64,000 nucleotides of DNA from Rhodobacteraceae bacterium HIMB11 (GTDB lineage Bacteria > Pseudomonadota > Alphaproteobacteria > Rhodobacterales > Rhodobacteraceae), in assembly GCA_000472185.1 (NCBI GenBank), contig AVDB01000009.1, forward strand, positions 1 through 64,000, in the 5' to 3' direction. The notes under the pieces are model-generated. The model made no database searches, had not been told where the DNA came from, and was given only the letters and a program-made list of their open reading frames with translations. The position numbers and the translations under genes were made by a program. Within the stretch, counting starts at the first letter, position 1; each line of letters opens with the position of its first letter. Positions 1-7,814 of the stretch are shown here, one piece after another.

Positions 1-151
1 GGTTTGCATTTACTTTTGCAATAACCGTGTGATTGTTTTCAAGTGCCCAGTCATTTACATAATTTATGATATCCTGGCCACGCAAGACTTCAGCGCTGGC
101 AGAAGAACTGCTGATTATCAAAAAAAATATAAAGTAGATTATTCGTTTCAT
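1..151 (-). CDS. flgA: Flagellar P-ring assembly chaperone FlgA (partial, N-terminus only)
   Basis: Leftward reading frame cut by the window edge; only the first 50 codons are present. Its ATG overlaps the flgT stop codon as ATGA, which points to translational coupling in one operon. The peptide begins with a Sec signal (MKRIIYFIFF start, cleavage probably after SASA) and the mature part starts EVLRGQDIINYV. FlgA is the periplasmic chaperone for FlgI and is expected to have a signal peptide followed by a short helical segment of this kind. The identification rests mainly on context (flgP-flgT before it, the flgI gene in the same cluster) because most of the protein is outside the window. Confidence 0.6.
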   Translation of the reverse strand, partial: MKRIIYFIFFLIISSSSASAEVLRGQDIINYVNDWALENNHTVIAKVNAN

Positions 152-1209
152 TTGACCAAATACAGCAATGCGCCGTCCTTCGGCTCCACAGGAAAAATGC
201 TTTGGAGCGGGATTAGTTGGGTTTCAGTTTCAAGCAGTTTTCTGACGCCAAAACCAGAAGTCTGTCCATTTTCGAACAAAAAAATGCTGTTTTTGTTCAC
301 ACCATCCTTTGATCCAATTTTTACGCGATATTGGTTCCCCTCTTTCACAAGGGTCGTGCTTACAGGTTCACATGAAATTCGATTTAAAACCTTACTTAAT
401 TCGTTCAGATATGGTGTAAGTAAATCTGACATTACTTCACTTCTAGATCTTGGCACTCTATTCACGAAGAATGGCGCAGCTAACATTGAGAGCTCTGTAT
501 GTGTCGTCACTATGCCAATGTCTGTTTCTAATTTTTTGTTGGAGCTAGACGTATGAAAATTCACGTTTATTTGATCGGATCCATTTATTTGCATGATCTG
601 CAATTTTATTGCCAGTGTATCTGCGTTTACAGTCGCCCTTTTAGTAGTTTGGGCAGAAGCTAAGGTGGCATAGTCAAAGGCAAAATTTGACTTGCCAACT
701 GACCCGGACCCGTCTTCAATTTTGACAAATTCCATTTCTGCAGCGAGGTTTTTTATACCTTCATGCAACGATTTTTTTATGTGAATTAGAAATGCAGGGG
801 CGTCGGGAGACAAATTGGCTGTTATCCCAGTGAGCTGTAACCCTAATTTATTTCTGTCGCGACATTGTTGAGAAGGGCCAATTTTTCCATAATAAACTTT
901 TAAAGCAACTTCGGTATATTCTGTTGTTGCTTTGTGTTGCAGAATATCGAAACCGAGCAATTGGTGTTCTGAATTTATTCGAATTTGATCAAATGCAACC
1001 TCGCCATCTTCAACAATTGTAATCGCCTGAATTTTTGCCCCATTGTGAAGCAAAAAATTCTCAATTGCATTCGCTGTCGCTCTTTTTGTCAGCAGTTCTT
1101 GATTAATGCCCGTATTTATAGTGCGTCCCGTTGTGGTTGCAGACAATATCTCTGCTCGTAACGAGAGGCTCGTTAAGACGTAAAAAATAAGGGTTAATAT
1201 GATCCGCAT
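148..1209 (-). CDS. flgT: Flagellar assembly protein T (FlgT-like, H-ring component)
   Basis: 353 aa with a Sec signal peptide of about 19 residues (cleavage near SLRA-E), so periplasmic. Residues about 40-115 follow the FlgT N-domain pattern: TKRATANAIENFLLHNGA, then a series of beta strands ending VALKVYYG. A C-terminal domain (about 285-353) with the pattern VKEGNQYRVKIGSKDGV resembles the FlgT C-domain. In Vibrio FlgT builds the H ring around the basal body and helps recruit stator units; a distant homologue is essential for rotation in R. sphaeroides. It lies 5 bp after flgP and overlaps flgA by 4 bp, so the three form one leftward operon. It is divergent from typical FlgT, so family assignment is good but not certain. 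Confidence 0.75.
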   Translation of the reverse strand: MRIILTLIFYVLTSLSLRAEILSATTTGRTINTGINQELLTKRATANAIENFLLHNGAKIQAITIVEDGEVAFDQIRINSEHQLLGFDILQHKATTEYTEVALKVYYGKIGPSQQCRDRNKLGLQLTGITANLSPDAPAFLIHIKKSLHEGIKNLAAEMEFVKIEDGSGSVGKSNFAFDYATLASAQTTKRATVNADTLAIKLQIMQINGSDQINVNFHTSSSNKKLETDIGIVTTHTELSMLAAPFFVNRVPRSRSEVMSDLLTPYLNELSKVLNRISCEPVSTTLVKEGNQYRVKIGSKDGVNKNSIFLFENGQTSGFGVRKLLETETQLIPLQSIFPVEPKDGALLYLVK

Positions 1210-1214
1210 TGTGA

Positions 1215-1724
1215 CTATCTGTACGCCCTGACAATTTCATCAATAAGCGGTCGATCAATTTCAACGACTACTTCATAGGTATCAGAGCTGCTAGGCTCTA
1301 TCTTAACTGTGCGTGCACCCAATATTACACCTTGGATATCGGCTCGTAATGTGTCGCTTTGCACAATCGCTTCAGCAATTTTTGTAGTTCCAGTGAGCTG
1401 GATGCCGTGTATCTGTTCGGTGAGCTGCCGGAGTGCGTCGAGACGTGCCGCCTTTATGGCCATTATCCGTTTTTGATTGAGGTTTTTACCGGGTTGAATC
1501 GAGACAGCAGAAAATCCGACACCTGTGATTGTTGGTATTTCGACAACTTTGACAGGAAGTCGCTCTACAGACTTTTGAACTTCTACAACACTATTGGCAG
1601 CTGCATTCTGATCCACAGTGTATTGCGGATCGATGTTACTATTTGCAAGGCCCCAATTTGGCATTTGTATGCCGCAGGAACTCAGAGACGTTGTTATCAC
1701 AATCAGAGTTAAGGCTTTGTGCAT
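1215..1724 (-). CDS. flgP: Flagellar outer-membrane lipoprotein FlgP (LPP20 family)
   Basis: 169 aa. The N-terminus is a lipoprotein signal with lipobox LSSC (Cys17). Residues about 65-165 have the LPP20/FlgP fold signature: a 'GVGFSAV' strand, a long helix rich in K/R/A (QKRIMAIKAARLDALRQL), then 'LTGTTKI' and a final 'YEVVVEIDRPLIDEIV' strand-helix. In Vibrio and Campylobacter, FlgP forms outer-membrane-proximal disks around the basal body. It is first gene of the leftward flgP-flgT-flgA operon, with a sigma-54 promoter match about 60 bp upstream (1785-1799). LPP20 proteins also occur outside flagella, but the neighbours make the flagellar role likely. Confidence 0.78.
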   Translation of the reverse strand: MHKALTLIVITTSLSSCGIQMPNWGLANSNIDPQYTVDQNAAANSVVEVQKSVERLPVKVVEIPTITGVGFSAVSIQPGKNLNQKRIMAIKAARLDALRQLTEQIHGIQLTGTTKIAEAIVQSDTLRADIQGVILGARTVKIEPSSSDTYEVVVEIDRPLIDEIVRAYR

Positions 1725-1784
1725 TTGATTGACCTTTCAGATAATGGCTGCCGCTTTGCGTCACAACTTTTGTTAACCAGGTAG

Positions 1785-1799
1785 GCAACTTTTGTGCCA
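1785..1799 (-). promoter_or_regulatory. Sigma-54 promoter for flgP-flgT-flgA
   Basis: On the minus strand the sequence reads TGGCAC-AAAAG-TTGC, an exact match to the -24/-12 consensus TGGCAC-N5-TTGC. The predicted start is near position 1773, giving a leader of about 50 nt before the flgP ATG. Confidence 0.85.
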
Positions 1800-1835
1800 A
1801 GTATGAGTTTGTCAAAAAAATAACAGATCAAAGGT

Positions 1836-1850
1836 TGGCACATAAATTGC
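1836..1850 (+). promoter_or_regulatory. Sigma-54 promoter for flhA-flhF-flhG-fliA
   Basis: TGGCAC-ATAAA-TTGC, an exact -24/-12 match. The transcription start would be near 1862, downstream of the first possible TTG codon of the frame, which supports the GTG at 1883 as the flhA start. It stands back to back with the flgP promoter, about 37 bp apart. Confidence 0.87.
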
Positions 1851-1882
1851 CTTGATTGCCAGGTGACGGTTTGGAGAGCACA

Positions 1883-4003
1883 GTGGAACTTGTTAAAAAC
1901 ACATTCTTAGATTTTGATGGCAAAAATTTAGCACGTACGGCCGCGCTACCAATCGGAGTCTTGGTATTGATGGCAATGATGATTTTGCCTCTGCCAGTTT
2001 ACCTGCTCGATACTTTTTTCATTACGAATATAATTATTTCTTTGCTCGTACTGATGGTCGCTGTGAATACGCAGCGCCCTTTGGATTTTTCATCTTTTCC
2101 TAACCTTCTGCTTTTAGCAACCGTTCTGCGATTGGCATTGAATGTCGCTTCAACAAGGATTGTACTTAGCCAAGGTCATGAAGGTCCTGAAGCCGCAGGA
2201 AAAGTTATAAAAGCTTTTGGCGAATTTGTGGTCGCCGGTAATTACGCAGTTGGCATATTTGTTTTCGTTATTCTCGTGATCATTAATTTGGTCGTTATCA
2301 CCAAAGGTGCAGGGCGAGTTTCAGAAGTTTCTGCAAGGTTTACGCTGGACGCTATGCCCGGCAAGCAAATGGCAATCGATGCGGATTTAAATGCTGGTTT
2401 ACTAACGCCAGAAGAGGCGACTGCTCGCAGAGCAGAGGTGGCTTCGGAGGCGGATTTTTATGGGTCGATGGATGGTGCGTCGAAATTTGTCAAAGGCGAT
2501 GCAATCGCTGGTATCCTGATTTTGGTAATTAACATTCTTGGTGGTTTGATAATTGGGATTGCTCAACATGAATTGGCATTTTCCGATGCAGCTCAAACAT
2601 ATATTTTATTATCAATCGGGGACGGATTAGTCGCTCAAGTTCCGTCGTTGTTGTTGTCTATTGCAACTGCGATCATAGTAACGCGCGTTTCCTCTAATCA
2701 TATTATGTCTGAACAAATTGGCGAGCAAGTTGGTATATCACGGGCATGGTATCCTGCAGCCGGCGTGGTACTATTCTTGGGTTTGGTTCCGGGTATGCCG
2801 AATTTGTTATTTGCGGCTTTCGCACTTGTGACGCTCGGAGTAGCACTTTATTTGAGTAAGGTTGAAACAGAGCGCGAAGCTTTATCGGAAACATCAGACA
2901 CTCATGCAAATGAAGATGTTATAGATGACAGTATTATTGAAGTTGAGGATATTACTGACAATGCAAAGGTATCGCTACTCCTTGGATATAAATTAGTCAC
3001 ATTAGTCCAGGATGAAAATTCGTCTAAGCTACTTGCGCGTATTACGTCTGTCAGAAGAGATATCAGTCGTTCATTGGGCTTTGTGATACCAGGAGTTCGT
3101 GTGCGAGACGAGCTAGATTTAGAACCCAATAAATATCAAGTTAAACTGGGCCAAACCATAGCAGCTGAAGATGTAATTTATCCTGACCATAAATTAGCAA
3201 TCCCAGGTGAATCTTCTAAAAAGAAATTGAACGGTATTGAGGTAAAAGACCCTACATTTGGAGTCGATTCTATATGGATTGAGGAAGCATTAGTGGCTCA
3301 GGCTCAGGCCGATGATTATGTTATCATCGAGCCTGATGCTGTATTGGCCACGCATTTAAGCCAAATTTTGAAAAAGCATGCTTACGAAATTTTAAGTCAA
3401 GATGATGTGCAAGCATTAATTGATAACTTGGCTGAAACAAGTCCAAGTTTGGTCGAAGCAACAGTACCAAAAGCCGTACCACTCACAACTTTGACCGCGG
3501 TTTTGCGAAATCTCCTCAGTGAGCGCGTGCCCATATCCGATTTGCGAAAAATTCTTGAGCGTTTGTCATCGATTAATATTCAAAATGTTAGTCCAATGGA
3601 TTTAGCAGAAGCACTGAGACCAGACTTGTCGCGATTGATATTGCAGCAATTTGTGGGTATTTCCTCCACCCTACCAATTTTATTATTTGCTCCAGAGCTT
3701 GAGAAAATTTTAATGCAAGCGGTGCAGCAACACGGCTCGGAGAATTTAATCATTGATGGTGAGTTGGCCAAGTCAATCCAACATACGATTAATCACGAGA
3801 GCGAAACACTTTCTTCAAAGGGGAAGCCCGCAATCCTAGTCGTAGCTCCTCAAATACGAAGACCAGTATCTATGTTCTTTAGGCCTAGTATGCCTGACTT
3901 AATTGTTATGAGCTTTTCAGAGCTGCCTGACGATAGAAATATCGAAGTTGTAACCACGATTGGGCAACAAGAGGCTATTACCACCGAACAAGGAGTTGAG
4001 TAG
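1883..4003 (+). CDS. flhA: Flagellar export apparatus protein FlhA
   Basis: About 706 aa from the GTG at 1883, preceded by GGAGAG with a 5-nt spacer; the in-frame TTG at 1856 lies upstream of the predicted transcription start. FlhA is the inner-membrane gate component of the flagellar type III export machine. The N-terminal half has the membrane segments and the conserved FHIPEP-family stretch (LRLALNVASTRIVL, then GEFVVAGNYAVG and ARFTLDAMPGKQMAIDADL). The C-terminal half is the cytoplasmic FlhA-C domain with LAEALRPDLSR near residue 580. Length is normal for the family. The stop is directly followed by the flhF ATG, so it is the first gene of flhA-flhF-flhG-fliA, the order usual in polar flagellates of the gammaproteobacteria. 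Confidence 0.96.
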   Translation: MELVKNTFLDFDGKNLARTAALPIGVLVLMAMMILPLPVYLLDTFFITNIIISLLVLMVAVNTQRPLDFSSFPNLLLLATVLRLALNVASTRIVLSQGHEGPEAAGKVIKAFGEFVVAGNYAVGIFVFVILVIINLVVITKGAGRVSEVSARFTLDAMPGKQMAIDADLNAGLLTPEEATARRAEVASEADFYGSMDGASKFVKGDAIAGILILVINILGGLIIGIAQHELAFSDAAQTYILLSIGDGLVAQVPSLLLSIATAIIVTRVSSNHIMSEQIGEQVGISRAWYPAAGVVLFLGLVPGMPNLLFAAFALVTLGVALYLSKVETEREALSETSDTHANEDVIDDSIIEVEDITDNAKVSLLLGYKLVTLVQDENSSKLLARITSVRRDISRSLGFVIPGVRVRDELDLEPNKYQVKLGQTIAAEDVIYPDHKLAIPGESSKKKLNGIEVKDPTFGVDSIWIEEALVAQAQADDYVIIEPDAVLATHLSQILKKHAYEILSQDDVQALIDNLAETSPSLVEATVPKAVPLTTLTAVLRNLLSERVPISDLRKILERLSSINIQNVSPMDLAEALRPDLSRLILQQFVGISSTLPILLFAPELEKILMQAVQQHGSENLIIDGELAKSIQHTINHESETLSSKGKPAILVVAPQIRRPVSMFFRPSMPDLIVMSFSELPDDRNIEVVTTIGQQEAITTEQGVE

Positions 4004-5041
4004 ATGTACACTGTAACGGCTAAAGATGCATCCACAGCAATGGATGAGGTTATTGCAAAGCTGGGCTCTGATGCAATGATTGTATCAACACGGCGTGTTG
4101 AGAATGGTGTAGAGATAACAGCAACATCTGATGTTCTGGATTTATCGAACCGTATTGTAAAATCGACAACAAGTGAAAACGAGCGACGGGAGCCGAGAGA
4201 GATTAGACCAATCCCTACAATCAGATCACATAGTGTCAAAATGAATGAAGTAGACAATGGTAAGATATCATCTCGAAAGCGTCTTATCGCAGAGATCGAA
4301 GCCTTACTTGATGAGCATGGTTTATCCCAAACAAAGAGCCTCAATCCATTTTTGGATCGCTACGTAAATTTCTTTGAAGGTTCAACTCGGTTCACAACAA
4401 ATTTCTGCAGTCGCAAGTATGTTCTGAGTGAATTCATTGAGGAGTTTGTCTCAGATATCGTCACAGAAGGCGGAATGAGTTTGGGTGAAACACGACAGCT
4501 CTTTGTTATTGGGAACAATGGTGTTGGTAAATCGACTTTCAGCGCAAAATTATGCAACGAACTTCGTAAAAACTCTAGTGGCGCTGAAGTTCAAATAATT
4601 GAAGCAAATGACAAGGGATATTCACCCTCTACATTATTATCGGTTAGCGCAAAGATGATGAAACAAAAATATTCTACGACACCGATGTTATCCAATGATA
4701 TCGAATATGTGACAATCACAGAAATGAATATTTCGCAATTTGTTCAATCGATGGAAAAAGAGCCGAAAGCCAAAAACGCTGAAGTGGTATTAACCGTTCC
4801 ATCTGGAATGAATTACAATGCTCTTTCTAAAATTTTACGCGCCGTAGAGCCATACCGCACAAAGATAGCTTTTACGAAGCTTGATGAACAAGATCTAAGT
4901 GTTGAAGAGTTAATGGCCGTTTATAACTTTGGATTAAAGGTGGTTTTTTTGTCAGCTGACGAAAAACTGAGTGAAGGCCTTTGCTATGCGACAAAAGACA
5001 TATTAACTTGGTTTTTAAGTGATCGTATTACTGAGAGCTGA
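4004..5041 (+). CDS. flhF: Flagellar biosynthesis GTPase FlhF
   Basis: 345 aa, SRP-type GTPase that determines where and how many polar flagella are built. The N-terminus has the FlhF signature YTVTAKDASTAMDEVIAKLG followed by D/S-rich linker; the NG domain starts near residue 130. The P-loop is visible as IGNNGVGKST (about residue 168-177) and the G4 guanine-specificity motif as TKLDE near residue 290. Other GTPase motifs are weaker than in well-studied FlhF proteins, so GTP hydrolysis may be reduced. It starts at the base after the flhA stop and lies 8 bp before flhG, its usual partner. Confidence 0.9.
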   Translation: MYTVTAKDASTAMDEVIAKLGSDAMIVSTRRVENGVEITATSDVLDLSNRIVKSTTSENERREPREIRPIPTIRSHSVKMNEVDNGKISSRKRLIAEIEALLDEHGLSQTKSLNPFLDRYVNFFEGSTRFTTNFCSRKYVLSEFIEEFVSDIVTEGGMSLGETRQLFVIGNNGVGKSTFSAKLCNELRKNSSGAEVQIIEANDKGYSPSTLLSVSAKMMKQKYSTTPMLSNDIEYVTITEMNISQFVQSMEKEPKAKNAEVVLTVPSGMNYNALSKILRAVEPYRTKIAFTKLDEQDLSVEELMAVYNFGLKVVFLSADEKLSEGLCYATKDILTWFLSDRITES

Positions 5042-5049
5042 GTTTCAAT

Positions 5050-5820
5050 ATGACAACTACTATCGCAGTATCGGGTGGCAAGGGTGGAGTAGGAAAAACT
5101 ACCATTGCAGTTAACCTTGCCTCCTGGCTAGCCCGAAACGGTCGTCAGACTTTACTCGTTGACGCGGATTTTGGCATGGCTAACTCTCATATTTTGTGTG
5201 GTTTGAAAACTGAAGAAACGGTAGAGAAATTTTTGAAGCAGTCAGAGCCGCTGGAAGGGCTTATCCATAAATTACCCTGGGGGCTAGACTTGTTAGCTGG
5301 TGGAACGAGTTCAGTTGAGCTGTTAAATTTGAAACCAGAGCAACGGGGCAACTTCATTCGTTCGCTTAAGCCAGTCACCAAATCTTATGATTATGTTGTA
5401 GTGGATGTAGCAGCGGGAGCTTCTGACTCTTCCTTGGAGTTTTGTGCGGCCTGCGAGAAACTACTCGTTGTCATTATGGGTGAGCCAACATCATTTATGG
5501 ATGCCTACTCATTAACAAAATCTGCGAATTTAGATTTTGGTTTGGAGCATTTCGGTGTGGTGGTTAATCAGACCAGTTCAAAGAAACAGGCAGAAGCGCT
5601 TTTTAAAAAATTTCAAACTATTACTCAGAAGTTTTTAACTGTTGATCAACGTTTTATCGGATATTTACCAGCGTCTGATTTAGTACGTAAATCTATCGTT
5701 GCCAGGCTCCCAATCATGTCTTCTAAAAAAGCGACTTTAGAAGAAAGTTGCTTCACTTCGATTGCAGTCGAGATAGATCGGTTGCAATCAAACAAATTTG
5801 ACGGTCTTAAGGTTTACTGA
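5050..5820 (+). CDS. flhG: Flagellar number regulator FlhG/FleN (MinD-like ATPase)
   Basis: 256 aa MinD/ParA-type ATPase. The deviant Walker A is at the very N-terminus (SGGKGGVGKTT, residues about 8-18), Walker A-prime as LLVDADFGMAN, and Walker B as YVVVDVAAG. FlhG antagonises FlhF and, in Pseudomonas and Vibrio, restrains the FleQ/FlrA master regulator, limiting flagellar number. The C-terminus is shorter than in typical FleN and no clear membrane-targeting amphipathic helix is obvious. It sits between flhF (8 bp) and fliA (9 bp) in one operon. Confidence 0.92.
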   Translation: MTTTIAVSGGKGGVGKTTIAVNLASWLARNGRQTLLVDADFGMANSHILCGLKTEETVEKFLKQSEPLEGLIHKLPWGLDLLAGGTSSVELLNLKPEQRGNFIRSLKPVTKSYDYVVVDVAAGASDSSLEFCAACEKLLVVIMGEPTSFMDAYSLTKSANLDFGLEHFGVVVNQTSSKKQAEALFKKFQTITQKFLTVDQRFIGYLPASDLVRKSIVARLPIMSSKKATLEESCFTSIAVEIDRLQSNKFDGLKVY

Positions 5821-5829
5821 GGATAAGTC

Positions 5830-6540
5830 ATGAAATCAGGATATATCTCAGATAAGCAGAATAGATCGCGATTAATTGAGTCTGAATTAAGTTCCGTGAA
5901 AAAAATCGCGTATCATTACTATGGCCGAATTAAAAATGCTGTGGAAATTGAAGATCTATTGCAAATTGGTTTTTTGGGCTTGGTTGATGCGAGCCACCGT
6001 TATGTTGAAGCTGAGCAGGGATCTTTCAAAGCATATGCGAGCATCAGAATTAAAGGAGCCATCGTAGATCATCTTCGTAAATCATCAAACCTTTGCCGCA
6101 CTACGATCGCGCGTCGGAAAAAAGTTTTGACGGCTGAAAAAATACTTTTGGACGCTAATGGTCGGTTGCCAAGTGATCTAGAGTTAAGCGAGTACTTAAA
6201 CATCTCAATCGATGAGTTATTCGATTGGAGAAAAGCATTTCAGGCCAATCAATTGCAATCTCTAGACGATGTACATAATGAGTTTTCAGAATGGTTTGCA
6301 GATTTATCAGCACCAGTCGAAGATCATATTTATCTAGATGAGCTGAAGGCGGGTTTAAGAACGTCACTAGACGGGCTTAAACCAAATGAGGCTCTCGTGC
6401 TTCAGTTATATTACGTTGAAGAACTTAATGTTTATGAGATTGCGGAAGTTATGGAAATATCTACGGGTCGGGTATCACAATTGAAATCTGCTGCAATAAG
6501 TTTCGTTAGGGAAGATTTGAGGAAGCGAAACTACATCTGA
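5830..6540 (+). CDS. fliA: Flagellar sigma factor FliA (sigma-28)
   Basis: 236 aa, sigma-70 family type 3. Region 2 is visible near residues 20-85 (KKIAYHYYGRIKNAVEIEDLLQIGFLGLVDA, then AYASIRIKGAIVDHLRKSS), region 3 near 95-150 and region 4 near 185-236 (LKPNEALVLQLYYVEELNVYEIAEVM...GRVSQLKSAA). FliA transcribes late flagellar genes such as flagellin and chemotaxis genes, which are not in this window. It is last gene of the flhA operon; the stop codon is followed after 5 bp by the next sigma-54 promoter. No flgM gene (anti-sigma) is visible nearby. Confidence 0.93.
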   Translation: MKSGYISDKQNRSRLIESELSSVKKIAYHYYGRIKNAVEIEDLLQIGFLGLVDASHRYVEAEQGSFKAYASIRIKGAIVDHLRKSSNLCRTTIARRKKVLTAEKILLDANGRLPSDLELSEYLNISIDELFDWRKAFQANQLQSLDDVHNEFSEWFADLSAPVEDHIYLDELKAGLRTSLDGLKPNEALVLQLYYVEELNVYEIAEVMEISTGRVSQLKSAAISFVREDLRKRNYI

Positions 6541-6545
6541 AGACT

Positions 6546-6560
6546 TGGCACGTTCTTTGC
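6546..6560 (+). promoter_or_regulatory. Sigma-54 promoter upstream of the rod/hook-family gene at 6590
   Basis: TGGCAC-GTTCT-TTGC, an exact -24/-12 match placed 5 bp after the fliA stop. Predicted start near 6571; a GGAGGAAG ribosome binding site and ATG follow at 6579-6592. Confidence 0.85.
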
Positions 6561-6589
6561 TGGAGAAAAGAAATTCTTGGAGGAAGAAC

Positions 6590-7426
6590 ATGTTTGGATT
6601 GATTAGATCAGGAATGGCGACAGCAATGCACGAGTTGTCAGTTGTTTCGAATAATATTGCCAACGCTGGATCTACAGCATTCAAAAAGAGTGATGTCAGT
6701 TTCTCTGACCTTTACTCAACCGCAACTCCTTATTCGGTGCCGCGGACGGCTGTTGGTCAAGGATCGAACGTTTATTCTACGCGCGTGAGTGACGGACAAG
6801 GTGGAATTGTCGATCGTGGTGGTTCACTAAATCTAGCAATTGTGGGTGCAGGTTACTTTACTGTCTCGCCTCCTGATTCCAGCGGGGCACCTTCAGGAGG
6901 ATTATTTTTCTCTCGAAATGGTGAACTTACAATTGACAAAGAGGGATTTGTTAGGTCGCCCGATAATAGTTTTGTCATGGGTATCGCGGCTGGTGCAGAC
7001 GGGGTTCCAGCTGGTATCGATCCAGCGGGGTTGAGTAGAATTTCTGTGCCTTTTACAGTTATTGAAGATGGTAAAGAAATTCCTTTGTCGAACCTCGAAA
7101 TAGCTAGTGATGGTATAATGTCTGCCACCTATGGGCCCGATGACGTCCGCACGATTGCGCGATTAGCGATAGCCGTGTTTCCTAATCAAGCTGGTCTGAA
7201 AAATATGGGCGGTGGCACTTTTACGCAAACTGACGCATCTGGAGTGGCAATTTTGGGATCTGCAGGTGATATAGGTTACGGAACATTGCAATCTGGCGCA
7301 GTCGAGACCTCAAACGTAGATATCACGAAAGAAATGACTATTATGATGCGCTCGCAGCAACAGTTTAACGGTGCTGCCAGGTTACTCCAGACAAATGCTG
7401 ATATGGTGGAGAAACTAACGCGTTAA
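6590..7426 (+). CDS. Flagellar hook-basal body protein of the FlgE/FlgF/FlgG family (extra copy, possibly FlgF)
   Basis: 278 aa from the ATG at 6590, chosen because GGAGGAAG lies just before it and because the family starts at this point (MFGLIRSGMATAMHELSVVSNNIANAGSTAFKKS). Both conserved helical ends are present: the N-terminal motif above and the C-terminal ETSNVDITKEMTIMMRSQQQFNGAARLL. The middle holds a FlgE/FlgG-like core (GAGYFTV..., FSRNGELTIDKEGFV). The operon has its own sigma-54 promoter and is monocistronic, apart from flgF (14294) and flgG (15099). The C-terminus is closer in style to FlgE/FlgF than to FlgG. Its exact place in the rod or hook cannot be told from sequence. Confidence 0.8.
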   Translation: MFGLIRSGMATAMHELSVVSNNIANAGSTAFKKSDVSFSDLYSTATPYSVPRTAVGQGSNVYSTRVSDGQGGIVDRGGSLNLAIVGAGYFTVSPPDSSGAPSGGLFFSRNGELTIDKEGFVRSPDNSFVMGIAAGADGVPAGIDPAGLSRISVPFTVIEDGKEIPLSNLEIASDGIMSATYGPDDVRTIARLAIAVFPNQAGLKNMGGGTFTQTDASGVAILGSAGDIGYGTLQSGAVETSNVDITKEMTIMMRSQQQFNGAARLLQTNADMVEKLTR

Positions 7427-7432
7427 ATATTT

Positions 7433-7464
7433 GTAAGGCTCCGCTTAAACCCGTTGGGCCTTAC
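7433..7464. terminator. Possible bidirectional terminator between convergent genes
   Basis: Inverted repeat GTAAGGC (7433-7439) / GCCTTAC (7458-7464) with an 18-nt loop between the rod/hook-family gene and the convergent leftward gene at 7461, whose stop codon is inside the right arm. No long T-run is present, so this is a weak call. Confidence 0.35.
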
Positions 7465-7814
7465 ATACTAAATTGCTCTATAGTGCATTTGCCACTGAAT
7501 GACTTATTGCCTAATGTAATGAAAATTACCTGTGTTTCTGTGTTGAGCTTGCCTTGCAGTTCAGGGCCCTTCAAGTGAAGTATATTTTTGCTCGATGTTA
7601 TCTGAAGCGGCACGGAGTTCTGATCGTTGACGGCCAAAATACTTTTCTCAGCAGTGTTTGTGTACTGATGTTGGATAGAAACCTTACCTAGGCCACCAAT
7701 AATGCATTGTGCCTCGATGGTTCTAAATCTCTCCAGGATTCCTGAAGAAAAAATCCAAAACACTGCTGCAAAGATAATGCAGATAAATGCTACTGAATAG
7801 GTTCTATTGAGCAT
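7461..7814 (-). CDS. Uncharacterised single-pass membrane protein in the flagellar cluster
   Basis: 117 aa, not recognised. An N-terminal hydrophobic segment (residues about 7-25, VAFICIIFAAVFWIFSSGI) would anchor it in the inner membrane, with a roughly 90-residue extracytoplasmic part that contains two Cys (IEAQCIIGG and FSGKCTIE), possibly a disulfide, and is probably rich in beta strands. It overlaps the upstream gene (7804-8280) by 11 bp, so the two are co-transcribed, apparently from a sigma-54 promoter at 8316-8330. The location inside a flagellar cluster suggests a basal body or motor accessory role, comparable in topology to MotF of R. sphaeroides, but I see no clear homology. Confidence 0.6.
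   Translation of the reverse strand: MLNRTYSVAFICIIFAAVFWIFSSGILERFRTIEAQCIIGGLGKVSIQHQYTNTAEKSILAVNDQNSVPLQITSSKNILHLKGPELQGKLNTETQVIFITLGNKSFSGKCTIEQFSM

Noticed and set aside
29-556. Rightward frame of 175 codons at the left edge
   Set aside because: It lies opposite flgT and flgA, which have signal peptides, overlaps and family motifs; the rightward product has no recognisable features.
1856-1882. TTG start for flhA
   Set aside because: It lies upstream of the predicted sigma-54 transcript start and lacks a ribosome binding site; GTG 1883 has GGAGAG before it.
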